The notes below the pieces were generated by a model. It was given only the letters and a program-made list of their open reading frames with translations, was not told where the DNA came from and ran no database searches. A program made the position numbers and the translations under genes. DNA of 64,000 nt from G963664115 sp965216035. GTDB taxonomy: Bacteria > Acidobacteriota > Terriglobia > 20CM-2-55-15. The DNA is taken from positions 868,001 to 932,000 of the forward strand of contig CBDCFM010000020.1 of assembly GCA_965216035.1 (NCBI GenBank), read 5' to 3'. Position 1 is the stretch's first letter; every line of letters begins with the position of its first letter. This document shows positions 9,385 to 18,806 of this stretch, piece by piece.

Positions 9385-9975
9385 TCATAGCGTTCCTTTG
9401 GTCGAAGGTATTGCACCGTCGTCAAACACCACCCGCGTTGCCAGGTGAATCGCGCGAGCCGCCGCTTTGAACATTGTCTCGGCAATGTGGTGCTGGTTCC
9501 GTCCGTAGAGCACTTCCGCATGGAGGTTCAGCCGGCCCTCCTGTACGAAGGCCTTGAAGAATTCCTCGATAAGCTCCGTTTGTAAGTCTCCAAGCAAAGC
9601 GGCTTCGAAGCGCGCATGGTAGATCAGGTAGCCGCGACCGGAAAAATCCACCACCACGCGGCTGAGCGCCTCGTCCAGAGGAACATACGCCTGCGCAAAA
9701 CGGGCGATACCGCGCCGCTCACCCAGCGCTTCGTTAATGACTTGACCCAGGGTCCAGCCCACGTCCTCGACGGTATGGTGTCCGTCGATTTCCAGATCAC
9801 CCTTAGCCACGATCTCCAAGTCCAGCCGTCCATGCCGCGACAGCTGTGCCAGCATATGATCGAAGAAAGGAATGCCGGTTGAAATCTCGTGCTGCCCGGT
9901 GCCGTCCAAATTCAGTCGAACGCGGATATCGGTTTCTTTCGTCGTCCTCTGTTTTTCAGCTATGCGCGGATTCAT
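9385..9975 (-). CDS. hisB: Imidazoleglycerol-phosphate dehydratase
   Basis: Manganese enzyme of histidine step 7. It is 196 residues and monofunctional. The duplicated metal-binding motifs are GHHTVEDVGWTLG and GRNQHHIAETMFKAAARA, with FFDHML near the N-terminus. It lacks the phosphatase domain of enterobacterial HisB, and no histidinol-phosphatase gene lies in the window, so that step must be encoded elsewhere. The ATG at 9975 overlaps the hisC stop (ATGA). The stretch 9239-9384 to hisH shows no ORF I can support. Confidence 0.95.
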   Translation of the reverse strand: MNPRIAEKQRTTKETDIRVRLNLDGTGQHEISTGIPFFDHMLAQLSRHGRLDLEIVAKGDLEIDGHHTVEDVGWTLGQVINEALGERRGIARFAQAYVPLDEALSRVVVDFSGRGYLIYHARFEAALLGDLQTELIEEFFKAFVQEGRLNLHAEVLYGRNQHHIAETMFKAAARAIHLATRVVFDDGAIPSTKGTL

Positions 9976-11048
9976 TCCAGTGTCTCCAGTGCCCGGTCAA
10001 GGGTCTCAAGAAATCGCGTGTTCTCCTCGGCAGTACCCACGGTAACGCGCAGGCATCCCTCCAGCATCGGATAGCCACTCACATCTCGCACCAGAACGCC
10101 TGCCGCATAGAGGGCATCGAACAACCGACGGGCGACAAACCGGGTACGAAAAAGGATGAAGTTGGCCTGTGATGGAAATGCCTCCACAGCTTCACGGCTG
10201 GCCAACTCTTTTGCAAGCAAGTCACGGGCGGCGATGAGCTTTCTGACATGCCCCTCAACCTCGAGTTCCTCCACGATCAATTCCGCCGCCGCCAGAGTAA
10301 ATATATTTACGTTGTAAGGCAGTTTGATTTTCTGAATCTCCGTGGCGATCGCCGCGCTGGTCATCATGTAACCAAACCGGATTCCAGCCAGTGACCATGC
10401 CTTCGACAGTGTTCTCAGCAGCAGGAAGTTGTCGAACTCCTCGAGCAACGGAAACAGTGTCTGCCCGCTGAATTCGTGGTACGCCTCATCAATGATGACG
10501 AGACCACGTGCTTCGGAGAGGAGTCGCCTGGCATCAGGTTGGGCGAGAAGTGATCCGGTGGGACTGTTGGGCGAACAGACAATCACGACGTCCGAGGTTC
10601 GCGCGGCTTCCAGCAGCGTTTCTACATCGAAGGACAAGTCCGCTTGCTTCAGCGGAACAGGCTGCACGGTTGCTCCCGCGGTCTTTGCCATCAATTCGTA
10701 GAGAGCGAACGTGGGCTGCGGAATGGCAACGGTCTTCCCCGGACCAAGCGTCGCCGACACCGCGGCGCTGATCAGCTCGTTGGAACCGTTACCGACCAGA
10801 ATGCCGGCCTCGGACCATCCGGAAAATCGCGCAAGGGCCTGGACAAGTTGCTCGGGTACGAACTCCGGATAGCGGCCCCAGTCTCGCTCGAGAACACGAT
10901 CCACAATCCTCCGCTTGAGATCCTCCGGAATCTCATACGGGTTCTCATTCTGGTCGAGCTTCACGTCCGCTTCGAAATGCGCCAGCGTGTATGCCGACAC
11001 AGCCCGGACTTCAGGCTTGATGACCTCGAATGGTGATCGATCGGGCAT
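9972..11048 (-). CDS. hisC: Histidinol-phosphate aminotransferase
   Basis: PLP aminotransferase that makes histidinol phosphate from imidazole acetol phosphate. It has 358 residues of fold type I. It shows KLDQNENPYE at the N-terminus, CSPNSPTG, DEAYHEF and the PLP lysine in LRTLSKAWSLAGIRFGY. The N-terminal sequence FEVIKPEVRAVSAYTL is typical for HisC, so the start at 11048 is credible even though it creates a 38-base overlap with hisD. Confidence 0.94.
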   Translation of the reverse strand: MPDRSPFEVIKPEVRAVSAYTLAHFEADVKLDQNENPYEIPEDLKRRIVDRVLERDWGRYPEFVPEQLVQALARFSGWSEAGILVGNGSNELISAAVSATLGPGKTVAIPQPTFALYELMAKTAGATVQPVPLKQADLSFDVETLLEAARTSDVVIVCSPNSPTGSLLAQPDARRLLSEARGLVIIDEAYHEFSGQTLFPLLEEFDNFLLLRTLSKAWSLAGIRFGYMMTSAAIATEIQKIKLPYNVNIFTLAAAELIVEELEVEGHVRKLIAARDLLAKELASREAVEAFPSQANFILFRTRFVARRLFDALYAAGVLVRDVSGYPMLEGCLRVTVGTAEENTRFLETLDRALETLE

Positions 11049-12300
11049 GTCCTGTCAAACCTTCAGCGATTGCAAACTTCTCGATAAGGCTACCGGAGCG
11101 TTCAATCGCTCGTCCGGAATAACGCACGACACTGGTGCGCTTCACGAAGTCATATACACCGAGCGGCGAAAAAAAACGCGCCGTTCGTGCAGTGGGCAAT
11201 ACATGATTGGGACCTGCAAAGTAGTCGCCGACAACGGCGGGAGAGTAGCGTCCCACGAAAATGGCGCCGGCATTGCATATGCTGTCTGCAACGGGATCCG
11301 GTTCCGCCATCAACACTTCGACGTGCTCGGGCGCGATGTGGTTGACCAAACGGATCGCGTCCTCCGGTCCACTGACGACAAAGCTGATCCCATTGTTTGC
11401 CACGGCGGTTCGCGCAATCGAATCTCTGTCCAACGTCTCCAGCTGAATCTGGACCTGGTCGAAAACCGCAGCCGCAAGGTCTTCCGACCAGCATATGAGC
11501 CAGACACCGGCCATCTCGTCGTGTTCTGCCTGAGCCAGCAGATCAGCCGCAATCCAACTGGGTTCGCAAGTACCATCAGCCACTATGGCGACTTCACTGG
11601 GGCCGGCGATCATGTCGATGTGCACACGGCCGAACACGAGTTTCTTGGCCCCCTGGACGTACTGGTTGCCCGGCCCAACGATCTTGTCAACGCTGCGGAT
11701 AGACTCGGTCCCAAACGCAAGGGCCGCAATTGCTTGTGCGCCGCCCACCCGGTAGACCTCCTGTATTCCGAGAAGCTTGAGTGCAGCCGCGACCAGAGGG
11801 TTTTCCTCAAGTGATTTAGGCGGCGTTACGGCAACCAGTCGCTCGACACCGGCAACTTGAGCCGGTATCGCATTCATCAGCACAGATGACGGGTAGGCCG
11901 CCTTAAACCCCGGGATGTAGAGTCCAACCCGATTTATGGGAGTAATCCTCTGACCCAGGTGGACTCCGTCGCCGGCATAGATTTCCCAGGATTGCTGCAA
12001 CTGTTCTTCATGAAATCGCCTGATGTTTGAAATGGCCGTCTTGAGGATCTCTACGAGTTCGTCATCCGCACCACTTGCATACCTCGAGATCTCCTCTTCA
12101 GAAACGCGTAATTGCTCTGCATCCAAGGTGCATCCGTCGAAGCGCTTCGTGTATTCGAAGAGGGTTTCATCACCCCCGTTACGCACGCCAGCGACAATGT
12201 CAACAATGGACTGACTGACTTCTGTCTCGCCCGCCACCAACGGCAACAGAGTATCGACTGTGTCCAGGTCCAGCGCCTCGGTGAGATCGACGATGCGCAT
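11011..12300 (-). CDS. hisD: Histidinol dehydrogenase
   Basis: Oxidises histidinol to histidine in two NAD-dependent steps, using zinc. It has 429 residues. Visible motifs are the GPGNQYVQGAKK block, GPSEVAIVAD, the His pair region LAQAEHDE and IAPEHVEV, and AGPNHVLPT. The start ATG overlaps the hisG stop by one base (TGATG). It lies in a block where every his gene overlaps or abuts the next. Confidence 0.96.
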   Translation of the reverse strand: MRIVDLTEALDLDTVDTLLPLVAGETEVSQSIVDIVAGVRNGGDETLFEYTKRFDGCTLDAEQLRVSEEEISRYASGADDELVEILKTAISNIRRFHEEQLQQSWEIYAGDGVHLGQRITPINRVGLYIPGFKAAYPSSVLMNAIPAQVAGVERLVAVTPPKSLEENPLVAAALKLLGIQEVYRVGGAQAIAALAFGTESIRSVDKIVGPGNQYVQGAKKLVFGRVHIDMIAGPSEVAIVADGTCEPSWIAADLLAQAEHDEMAGVWLICWSEDLAAAVFDQVQIQLETLDRDSIARTAVANNGISFVVSGPEDAIRLVNHIAPEHVEVLMAEPDPVADSICNAGAIFVGRYSPAVVGDYFAGPNHVLPTARTARFFSPLGVYDFVKRTSVVRYSGRAIERSGSLIEKFAIAEGLTGHARSITIRGHQA

Positions 12301-12926
12301 CAGACTAATCCCTCCAGGGTCTCGAGCAACTGTACGATTTCTTGTCGCTTCGTCTGGTAGCTAGCGCGGTTAACAATCAAACGAGCGGAACTTTTTGCGA
12401 TGACTTCCACGATCTGCAGGCCGTTGTCTGCCAGCGTCCGCCCGGATTCCACTAAGTCCACGATCCGATCAGCCAAACTCACAAGCGGCGCCAGTTCAAT
12501 CGAGCCGGATAGAGGAATGATCTCAACCGCAATCCCCTTGGCGTTGAAGTGTTCCAGCGCGATGTGCGGGTACTTGGTTGCAACGCGGACGATTGTGGGC
12601 GCCGGATCGTCCTCCAATGGCGTTCGATTGGGGGCCGCCACGACAATCCTGCACTGTCCGAATCCCAGATCCAGCGGCTGCAGGACGTCGGCCAGGGACT
12701 CGAGTAGCACATCCCGACCGGCAATGCCGGCATCTGCTGCTCCGTATTCAACGTACGTGGGTGCATCCATGGGCTTGACCAGAATTACTCGACAGGTACG
12801 ATCCGTTGAATCGAATATCAGCCGCCGGGACTCGGCAAGGCTCTCTTCGAACCGAACGCTCGCGCGTGCCAACAAATCGAGTGATGGCTCCAGGAAGCGC
12901 CCCTTGGCGACTGCAATCACGAGCAC
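12300..12926 (-). CDS. hisG: ATP phosphoribosyltransferase catalytic subunit, short form
   Basis: First enzyme of histidine synthesis, condensing ATP with PRPP. At 208 residues it lacks the C-terminal ACT-like regulatory domain and is therefore the short HisG that needs HisZ. It has VAKGRFLEPSLDLLA at the N-terminus, the periplasmic-binding-like core AADAGIAGRDVL and the PRPP loop region around VESGRTLADNGL. hisZ is immediately upstream, overlapping by 10 bases, consistent with an octameric HisGZ complex. Confidence 0.95.
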   Translation of the reverse strand: MLVIAVAKGRFLEPSLDLLARASVRFEESLAESRRLIFDSTDRTCRVILVKPMDAPTYVEYGAADAGIAGRDVLLESLADVLQPLDLGFGQCRIVVAAPNRTPLEDDPAPTIVRVATKYPHIALEHFNAKGIAVEIIPLSGSIELAPLVSLADRIVDLVESGRTLADNGLQIVEVIAKSSARLIVNRASYQTKRQEIVQLLETLEGLV

Positions 12927-13999
12927 AACCGCACCCGCTTGCCGTCCCGGCGCAATTGCATCACGTCTTCAAAGCTACGCGCCTCAATTCCGGCCGCGGG
13001 ATGGATGTCCGCTCCGAACGCCTTCGGATCGACAATTTGTTCCAGTCGGTCCAGGCTGAAGGAGAACCCGACCGCCGGGGTGTCATGACCAAACTGGGCC
13101 GAAAGACCGTCATATCGGCCGCCACTGGCGACTTCGAACCCGAGACCGCGAACATAGGCCCGAAAGAGAATGCCGCTGTAATAATCGAAGCCTCTTATCT
13201 CTCCCAGGTCGATCGTCAGACGTCGGTCCAGTCCCAACCGTTCGAATATTCCGTAAATGTTTTCGAGATGTTCAATGGCACCGATAGACCGTTCGTTCGT
13301 GACCAACTTACGAGCCCGGGCGAGAGTTTCCGGGCCTCCCGTCAGATGCGGGATCGCAAGCAGAATGTCCTTTCGCCGCTTTTCGAAACTGAGTCCGACC
13401 ATCGTGCTTTCCAGGCCAGCTTGGTCCTTGATGTTGAGTAGCTCCTTGATCCGGTCTATTCCAGCATCGGGGAGATCGATCGTGTCGACGATACCGCCAA
13501 AGAAATCCACGCTTCCGAGGTTGATCTGAAACTCAGCTACACCCAGTTTCTCAAGCGCCTCCATGCACACCAACAGCACCTCTACATCTGCTGTAGCGGG
13601 GGCGCCTCCGTAATGTTCCAGCCCCATCTGTGCAAATTCCCGCTGCTGACCGCCCTTCGGCGTTTCGAACCGCAACACCTCGCCGGAATAGGAGAGCCTG
13701 ACCGGAGTCGGCTCTCCAGACAGCCGGGTGGCCGCCATCTTGGTAAGTAAAGACGTAAATTCCGGGCGTAAAGCCAGAACGTTGCCTTCACGATCGATGA
13801 ATCTATAGATCCGGTCTTCCAGTTCGCTCCCCATGCCCTTTAGGAAGACATCAAAGTAGTCGAGCATCGGCGGAATGATCTCCTCATAGGACCACCCCTC
13901 GAAGACGGAAAAGATGGTCCGCTCAACCGCGCGACGACGACGGGCAGCGCCACCTATCAGAATCTGCGTGCCAGGTGGGATCTGGGTGAGCGAATTCAT
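12917..13999 (-). CDS. hisZ: ATP phosphoribosyltransferase regulatory subunit
   Basis: Catalytically inactive relative of histidyl-tRNA synthetase that binds histidine and activates short HisG. The 360-residue protein shows class II synthetase core features: the motif 2-like region FIDREGNVLALRPEFTSLLTKM and the motif 3-like ASGGRYDGLSAQFG with VGFSFSLDRL. It lacks the anticodon-binding tail and is shorter than HisRS (about 420 residues). Its position next to hisG settles the choice between HisZ and HisRS. Confidence 0.93.
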   Translation of the reverse strand: MNSLTQIPPGTQILIGGAARRRRAVERTIFSVFEGWSYEEIIPPMLDYFDVFLKGMGSELEDRIYRFIDREGNVLALRPEFTSLLTKMAATRLSGEPTPVRLSYSGEVLRFETPKGGQQREFAQMGLEHYGGAPATADVEVLLVCMEALEKLGVAEFQINLGSVDFFGGIVDTIDLPDAGIDRIKELLNIKDQAGLESTMVGLSFEKRRKDILLAIPHLTGGPETLARARKLVTNERSIGAIEHLENIYGIFERLGLDRRLTIDLGEIRGFDYYSGILFRAYVRGLGFEVASGGRYDGLSAQFGHDTPAVGFSFSLDRLEQIVDPKAFGADIHPAAGIEARSFEDVMQLRRDGKRVRLCS

Positions 14000-15051
14000 C
14001 CGATCAGTCCCTGGCGATACAATAACTCCGCGTTCAAAACGGCCGCTCCGGCAGCTCCACGGATCGTATTGTGGCTGAGGATTCTAAACTTGTGGTCCAG
14101 CACGGGGCAACGGGAGACGGGGCCCACCACGACAGCCATGCCTTTGGCGCGGTTGCGATCCAGCCGGGGCTGGGGCCTATCGATACCCTTTTCCAGAATC
14201 ATGACAGGCCGTGCGGCCGACGGCAAATCAAGTTCGTCGGCCCTGGACTTGTAATCTCGAAATGCTGCTTCCACTTGCTCGGGCGATACGTCCTGTTTCA
14301 GTTTGACCGAGCAGGCTTCCAGATGACCGTCACGCACATTGACGCGATGCGTCATAGCGCTGATTCGAAACTGCTTCTCTTCGAATTTGTCTCCGGTCCA
14401 CCTTCCGAGAATCTTTAGCGGCTCAGTCTCCATCTTCTCAGCTTCCTCACCACCCCCGATGTTGGGAATGACATTGTCGGCGGCATCGAGCGAAGCCACA
14501 CCCGGATATCCGGCCCCAGACAAAGCCTGCATGGTCACTACATGGACGGCTTCCAATCCGAACGCCCCATCGAGGGCTGCAAGAGGAACAACCAGCCCGA
14601 TCGTCGAACAGTTGGGATTGGTTACGATGAAACCCTTCCCTCCGAAACGTAGTCTCTGCTTCTCCAGAGCTTCGATGTGGGTCGCATTGATCTCCGGAAC
14701 CAAAAGCGGAACGTCCGGATCCATCCTATGACTTGCAGCGTTACTTATTACCGGACATCCAGCCTCAGCAAACTCGATTTCGGTCTCACCCGCAATCGAT
14801 GAAGGCAGGCCCGACAGAACGAAGTCGCAATCCAGTTCCGGTCGGCAGGCTTCTACTGACATCTGGGCGATACTTTCCGGAATCGCGGAATCGAGCTGCC
14901 AGTGGGCCGCCTCGCAGTACGATTTCCCAGCAGAGATGTCCGAAGCAGCCAACGCACCGATCTCGAACCACGGGTGATGCTCCAGCATCTGGATCATTCG
15001 CTGACCCACGGTCCCGGTAGCTCCTAAAATGGCGGTCTTGATTTTCTTCAT
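13996..15051 (-). CDS. asd: Aspartate-semialdehyde dehydrogenase, archaeal/fungal type
   Basis: Reduces aspartyl phosphate to aspartate semialdehyde for threonine, methionine and lysine synthesis. The NADP site is GATGTVGQRMIQML and the catalytic Cys lies in NPNCSTIGLVVPLAAL. The early block GALAASDISAGKSYCEA is typical of the archaeal/fungal branch rather than the E. coli branch. It has 351 residues. It overlaps hisZ by 4 bases and sits 4 bases after thrB. Confidence 0.93.
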   Translation of the reverse strand: MKKIKTAILGATGTVGQRMIQMLEHHPWFEIGALAASDISAGKSYCEAAHWQLDSAIPESIAQMSVEACRPELDCDFVLSGLPSSIAGETEIEFAEAGCPVISNAASHRMDPDVPLLVPEINATHIEALEKQRLRFGGKGFIVTNPNCSTIGLVVPLAALDGAFGLEAVHVVTMQALSGAGYPGVASLDAADNVIPNIGGGEEAEKMETEPLKILGRWTGDKFEEKQFRISAMTHRVNVRDGHLEACSVKLKQDVSPEQVEAAFRDYKSRADELDLPSAARPVMILEKGIDRPQPRLDRNRAKGMAVVVGPVSRCPVLDHKFRILSHNTIRGAAGAAVLNAELLYRQGLIG

Positions 15052-15055
15052 CGCT

Positions 15056-16000
15056 TCAACCTTCAGAACGCTTTGCCCAGGTCAAACGGGGTAGAAAAGA
15101 TCGGCCCTCCGTATCGATCCTGCAAATTCTTGCCGACGCCGTTACCCCACTACGCCCAAAAACTTTCACGATCTGCTCGCCGACGACGGCCGCCGCCTCG
15201 GGCCGAGCCAACGCGAGTACGGTCGGACCGGCTCCACTCAAGGCAATGCCGGCGAGGCCGTCCATCTCCATCTTCAGAACCGCCTCGAACCCGGGGATCA
15301 GCGGGGCTCGATACGGCTGATGGACGCGATCCCGCATCGCTTCCGACAGCATCTGCCAATCGCCACCCGTCAGAGCGGCAACCATAAGTGGCGCGCGCTG
15401 GATGTTAAAAACTGTATCGTTTCTCGAATAGCCCTCCGGCAACACATCGCGGGCCTTCTGGGTGGACAGTTCGAAATCCGGAATCACCAGCACGGGTGTG
15501 ATCCCCTCGGATACCTTCAGACTTGATGACATTGCCTTCCCACTATCGCTTATGGCTGAAACAGTAAGGCCCCCCAGGAGCCCGGCAGCCAAGTTGTCCG
15601 GATGCGGTTCGAACTCCATCGCGTAATCGAAAATCTCACTCTCAGACAGCGAATCCCCGGCAACAACTTCATAACAGGAAACTCCCGCAAGAATCGCAGT
15701 CGAACTACTACCCAGTCCCCTCGCCAACGGTATTTCGTTCTGAACTTTCAAAAGCACCGGTTTTATTTGCCGACCACGCCGTTGGGCCACAGTCTCCATC
15801 ACCCGGAGAATCAGATTGTCTCCACCCTCGGGAATCTTCTCGCTGTCGACTCCACTAGCAACGACCCGGGACCGGTCGATCGAACTGGATGCTTCGATCC
15901 CGACGGTCAAGTAGATCTGCAGTGCAAGGCTCAACGCATCGAAACCGGGGCCGAGATTCGATGAACTCGCAGGAACACGGACACCTGAGGGTCTAGTCAC
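15056..16000 (-). CDS. thrB: Homoserine kinase
   Basis: GHMP-family kinase that phosphorylates homoserine for threonine synthesis. The N-terminal VRVPASSSNLGPGFDALSLAL and the ATP loop IPLARGLGSSSTAI are diagnostic; GIALSGAGPTVLAL is the third GHMP motif. The open frame reaches 16051, but the GTG at 16000 matches the usual family start and gives 314 residues; its ribosome site is weak (GGAAG). thrC, hom and lysC are not in the window. Confidence 0.93.
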   Translation of the reverse strand: MTRPSGVRVPASSSNLGPGFDALSLALQIYLTVGIEASSSIDRSRVVASGVDSEKIPEGGDNLILRVMETVAQRRGRQIKPVLLKVQNEIPLARGLGSSSTAILAGVSCYEVVAGDSLSESEIFDYAMEFEPHPDNLAAGLLGGLTVSAISDSGKAMSSSLKVSEGITPVLVIPDFELSTQKARDVLPEGYSRNDTVFNIQRAPLMVAALTGGDWQMLSEAMRDRVHQPYRAPLIPGFEAVLKMEMDGLAGIALSGAGPTVLALARPEAAAVVGEQIVKVFGRSGVTASARICRIDTEGRSFLPRLTWAKRSEG

Positions 16001-16072
16001 AACGTATAACTTCCAATAGAGCCGCAGGCGCTCCAGCAAGGCCCGGGGCATCGAAGATCGAGCCGCAGGCGC

Positions 16073-17485
16073 CTACAGGGCTGCAGGCGCTCCGAAAACA
16101 GCCTCCGGGGCCGGGTGGCCAGTCCATATCTCAAACTGACGCGCAGCCTGTGCGAAGAACATCGCCGTACCCGAAATGACCTGTTTCCCCTGCGCCGCCG
16201 CGTCGCGCAACAGACGGGTGCGCGGCGGGTTGTAGACCATGTCGAAAACGAGATTCGCATGGATCGGACCAGATACCGGCGTTGCTTCAATCTCCGGGGT
16301 CATACCGACGGGTGTCGCGTTCACAAGCAGGTCCGTTTCGTAGCTGGAGCAATTCTCCAGACGATCCACCTGTACCCGTCGAGACCAGTCCAGGGTTCCC
16401 GCTTTGCGGGTACGCGATAACAAGGTCACGGATTCTGCCGAATCGAGAGCCGCAACTGCCGCTCGGGCGGCGCCACCGGTTCCAAGAACGACCACCTTCT
16501 TGCCCTGAACATCGAAACCTTTCAGCGCTTCGCGAATCCCGTGCATGTCGGTGTTGTCGCCTTTCCACAGCGTGCCGTCGAGATACACGGTGTTCACTGC
16601 ACCAACGGCCCGGGCCTCCGCCGTCACCCGCTCCAAGTACGGCATCACGTCCACCTTATGTGGAATGGTCACCGAAAAACCTCCAATCCCGATCGACCGG
16701 GCATGATCAAAAAAGTCGTCTACACGCTCCACTGGGAACTTCATATAAACGTAGTCGAGTCCCATGGCCTGGAAGGCTCTGTTGTGCAGCACCGGAGATC
16801 GCGAGTGATCCAGAGGATTACCGACGATCCCCAGGAGGCGTGTCGAGGGGCCAACCTCACGGAACCGATAGGTATCGATCAGCTCCCTCAAAGTGAGTTG
16901 GCCCGGTGCCGATTCGTCCCCAACCGACGTGTACGTCAGGGCGCTACCCCGAGATGGACCGATGATCCGGGTAATTTGCCCGATCGGCCCCATCCCGATA
17001 ACGATCACCGGTTTTGGCCATGGCTTTTCCAGTAACTCAAGCAACCTTCGATTGTCCGACCATGTCCGGACGAACGTTGCGATCTTTGCCACCGAGACCG
17101 GACTCTGACAGACCGCGGCGAGCAATCCTTCAAGATCCTCTGGAGTGGAATCAAAGTCATGATACGAACCGATTACGTCGGCTGGGGAAAACTGCCTGGC
17201 AAACCGGTAATCCACGTCCACGTAGCGGGCTCCGTTCCGAACCGCCCCCTCGAGAATTCGCAATTCGTCGCCGATCGAACCGGCAAACCGGCCACCCTGG
17301 TCCCGACCACGGCAGGTCGCTATCACGGGCACTGGCAGATCGCGCCATTCAATCCCTTCCGAAGCGCCGGGATGCTCGAGGTAATCGAGGCGCACCTCGA
17401 TGCAGTCCGCCCCTTCCGTCACCGGGCTGATAACCTCAGCGGCGTTTTTGGGTGTCAGGGAAACACAGATAGGCCCCGGGAACAT
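16073..17485 (-). CDS. aroDE: Bifunctional 3-dehydroquinate dehydratase (type I) / shikimate dehydrogenase
   Basis: Fusion covering shikimate steps 3 and 4. The N-terminal type I dehydroquinase (about residues 1-210) shows CIEVRLDYLE, YHDFDSTPE and the Schiff-base lysine region VAKIATFV. The C-terminal shikimate dehydrogenase (about 225-470) shows GNPLDHSRSPVLHN, VTIPHK, GDNTDMHGI and GTGGAARAAV. I start at the ATG at 17485, one base after the cysK stop, because MFPGPICVSL is the family beginning; the frame extends to 17614 without support. Such AroDE fusions are known from plants, chlamydiae and some other bacteria. Confidence 0.93.
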   Translation of the reverse strand: MFPGPICVSLTPKNAAEVISPVTEGADCIEVRLDYLEHPGASEGIEWRDLPVPVIATCRGRDQGGRFAGSIGDELRILEGAVRNGARYVDVDYRFARQFSPADVIGSYHDFDSTPEDLEGLLAAVCQSPVSVAKIATFVRTWSDNRRLLELLEKPWPKPVIVIGMGPIGQITRIIGPSRGSALTYTSVGDESAPGQLTLRELIDTYRFREVGPSTRLLGIVGNPLDHSRSPVLHNRAFQAMGLDYVYMKFPVERVDDFFDHARSIGIGGFSVTIPHKVDVMPYLERVTAEARAVGAVNTVYLDGTLWKGDNTDMHGIREALKGFDVQGKKVVVLGTGGAARAAVAALDSAESVTLLSRTRKAGTLDWSRRVQVDRLENCSSYETDLLVNATPVGMTPEIEATPVSGPIHANLVFDMVYNPPRTRLLRDAAAQGKQVISGTAMFFAQAARQFEIWTGHPAPEAVFGAPAAL

Positions 17486-17486
17486 T

Positions 17487-18410
17487 TCAAGCAAACAACT
17501 CCGTGCTGAGGTAGCGTTCCCCGGTGTCACATAGGATCGCAAGCACTCGCTTTCCGGGTCCGAATTCCCGGGAGACCTCCATAGCAACATGGAGAATCGC
17601 TCCCGAGGACACACCGGTCAGTATGCCTTCCTTCTGAGCCAGCAGGCGAGCCTGCCGGCGCGCATCCGTATACCGGACCGGCACAATGTGATCGATCACG
17701 TCACGGTTGAGAATCTCAGGTATGAAACCCGCGCCAATGCCCTGTATCTGGTGAGGTGCCGGGGCGCCCCCGGTAAGTACTGGAGAATCACTGGGTTCGA
17801 TCCCATACAGTTGCAGATTGGGGATCCTTGCTTTGAGGCGTTCACCGGTCCCCGTGGCTGTGCCCCCGGTTCCGATACCCACAACCAGCGCATCCAGATC
17901 CGTGCCGACGACATCAAGAACTTCCTGTGCCGTCGTTCGCCGGTGCGCATCGGGATTTGCCAGATTTCGGAACTGATGAGGCATGAAGTAACCGGGGTTT
18001 TCCCGAACGACCTCCTCCGCTCTATCAATCGCTCCCTGCATGACATCGTTTCGTGGAGTCAAAATGATTTCGGCTCCAAAGGCCCGCAACAAGTTCACCC
18101 GTTCTACGCTCATGTCTTCAGGCATTGTCAGGATTACGTGGTATCCCTTAGCGGCAGCAACCATTGCCAGGCCAACACCCGTATTCCCACTAGTCGGCTC
18201 GACGATGGTACCGCCCGGCTTCAGCCGACCGTCCTTCTCGGCCGCCTCAATCATGCTGAGGCCAATCCGGTCCTTCACGCTACCACCCGGATTCAAAAAT
18301 TCCAGTTTGACGAGCAGTTCCGCCCAGCCGGGCTCGGAGATCCGGTTGAGCCGCACAACGGGTGTGTCCCCGACCAACTCGCAAATGTTGTCGTAAATCC
18401 GTTTCGGCAT
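17487..18410 (-). CDS. cysK: Cysteine synthase A (O-acetylserine sulfhydrylase)
   Basis: PLP enzyme forming cysteine from O-acetylserine and sulfide. The PLP lysine is in GGSVKDRIGL, the substrate loop is TSGNTGVGLA, and GTGGTATGTGE binds phosphate. The ATG at 18410 is chosen because GAGGAA lies just upstream and the protein then begins MPKRIYDNICELVGDTPVV; 307 residues is normal. It is the first gene of the 20-gene superoperon, and the only long upstream non-coding region (18411-18806) lies before it. Confidence 0.95.
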   Translation of the reverse strand: MPKRIYDNICELVGDTPVVRLNRISEPGWAELLVKLEFLNPGGSVKDRIGLSMIEAAEKDGRLKPGGTIVEPTSGNTGVGLAMVAAAKGYHVILTMPEDMSVERVNLLRAFGAEIILTPRNDVMQGAIDRAEEVVRENPGYFMPHQFRNLANPDAHRRTTAQEVLDVVGTDLDALVVGIGTGGTATGTGERLKARIPNLQLYGIEPSDSPVLTGGAPAPHQIQGIGAGFIPEILNRDVIDHIVPVRYTDARRQARLLAQKEGILTGVSSGAILHVAMEVSREFGPGKRVLAILCDTGERYLSTELFA

Positions 18411-18806
18411 GGTTCCTCTACTTACATGCGCGCCAGGGCAGGCACTTCGACCTTCCGGTACGTGACTCCTATCCGCTGCGGCAGAAACTTCCGACGATAC
18501 CATACAATGCCCTCAAATAGCTCAATTCATTAGTAGATAGCGGCTGCAGAGCCATCTCAAGGCGGCATGTCTGATCCTGACTACAAAAGCGCATTATTTG
18601 CGCGCACGGCCGGACGTTACAGAAACCCGACCGACTGGCCATCAGTGTGGTATTAGTGTGGCCGGAGCTTTCCGGCCTGTCACCCGGCAATCAATCGGGC
18701 GATATCGGGACGTCACCGGCCCACCCCAGGAACTTGAGTCCCCGAATCAACTACGTGTTATCAATATGTTGACTGTGGGATGGCCTTCTGTTAGAAAGGG
18801 TGCCTT
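18411..18806. other. Divergent intergenic region, cysK / LysM gene
   Basis: This 396-base gap should hold the promoter of the superoperon (minus strand) and of the LysM gene (plus strand). On the minus strand TTGAGC (18520-18525) and TGGTAT (18497-18502) are 17 bases apart, a weak sigma70-like match. On the plus strand TTGACT (18769-18774) and TAGAAA (18792-18797) are also 17 apart but end only nine bases before the start codon. A 7-bp GC hairpin sits at 18660-18677. I see no gene here. Confidence 0.45.
18660..18677. repeat. Perfect GC-rich hairpin
   Basis: GGCCGGA and TCCGGCC form a 7-bp stem around a GCTT loop. No T-run follows on either strand, so it is not a standard intrinsic terminator; it may be an operator-like site or a leader structure. 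Confidence 0.4.

Noticed and set aside
12917..13999. Histidyl-tRNA synthetase instead of HisZ
   Set aside because: The protein is too short, lacks the C-terminal anticodon domain and is joined to a short HisG, which requires HisZ.
18769..18797. Strong promoter for the LysM gene (TTGACT-N17-TAGAAA)
   Set aside because: It ends only nine bases before the start codon and overlaps the probable ribosome site; listed only as a note under the intergenic region.
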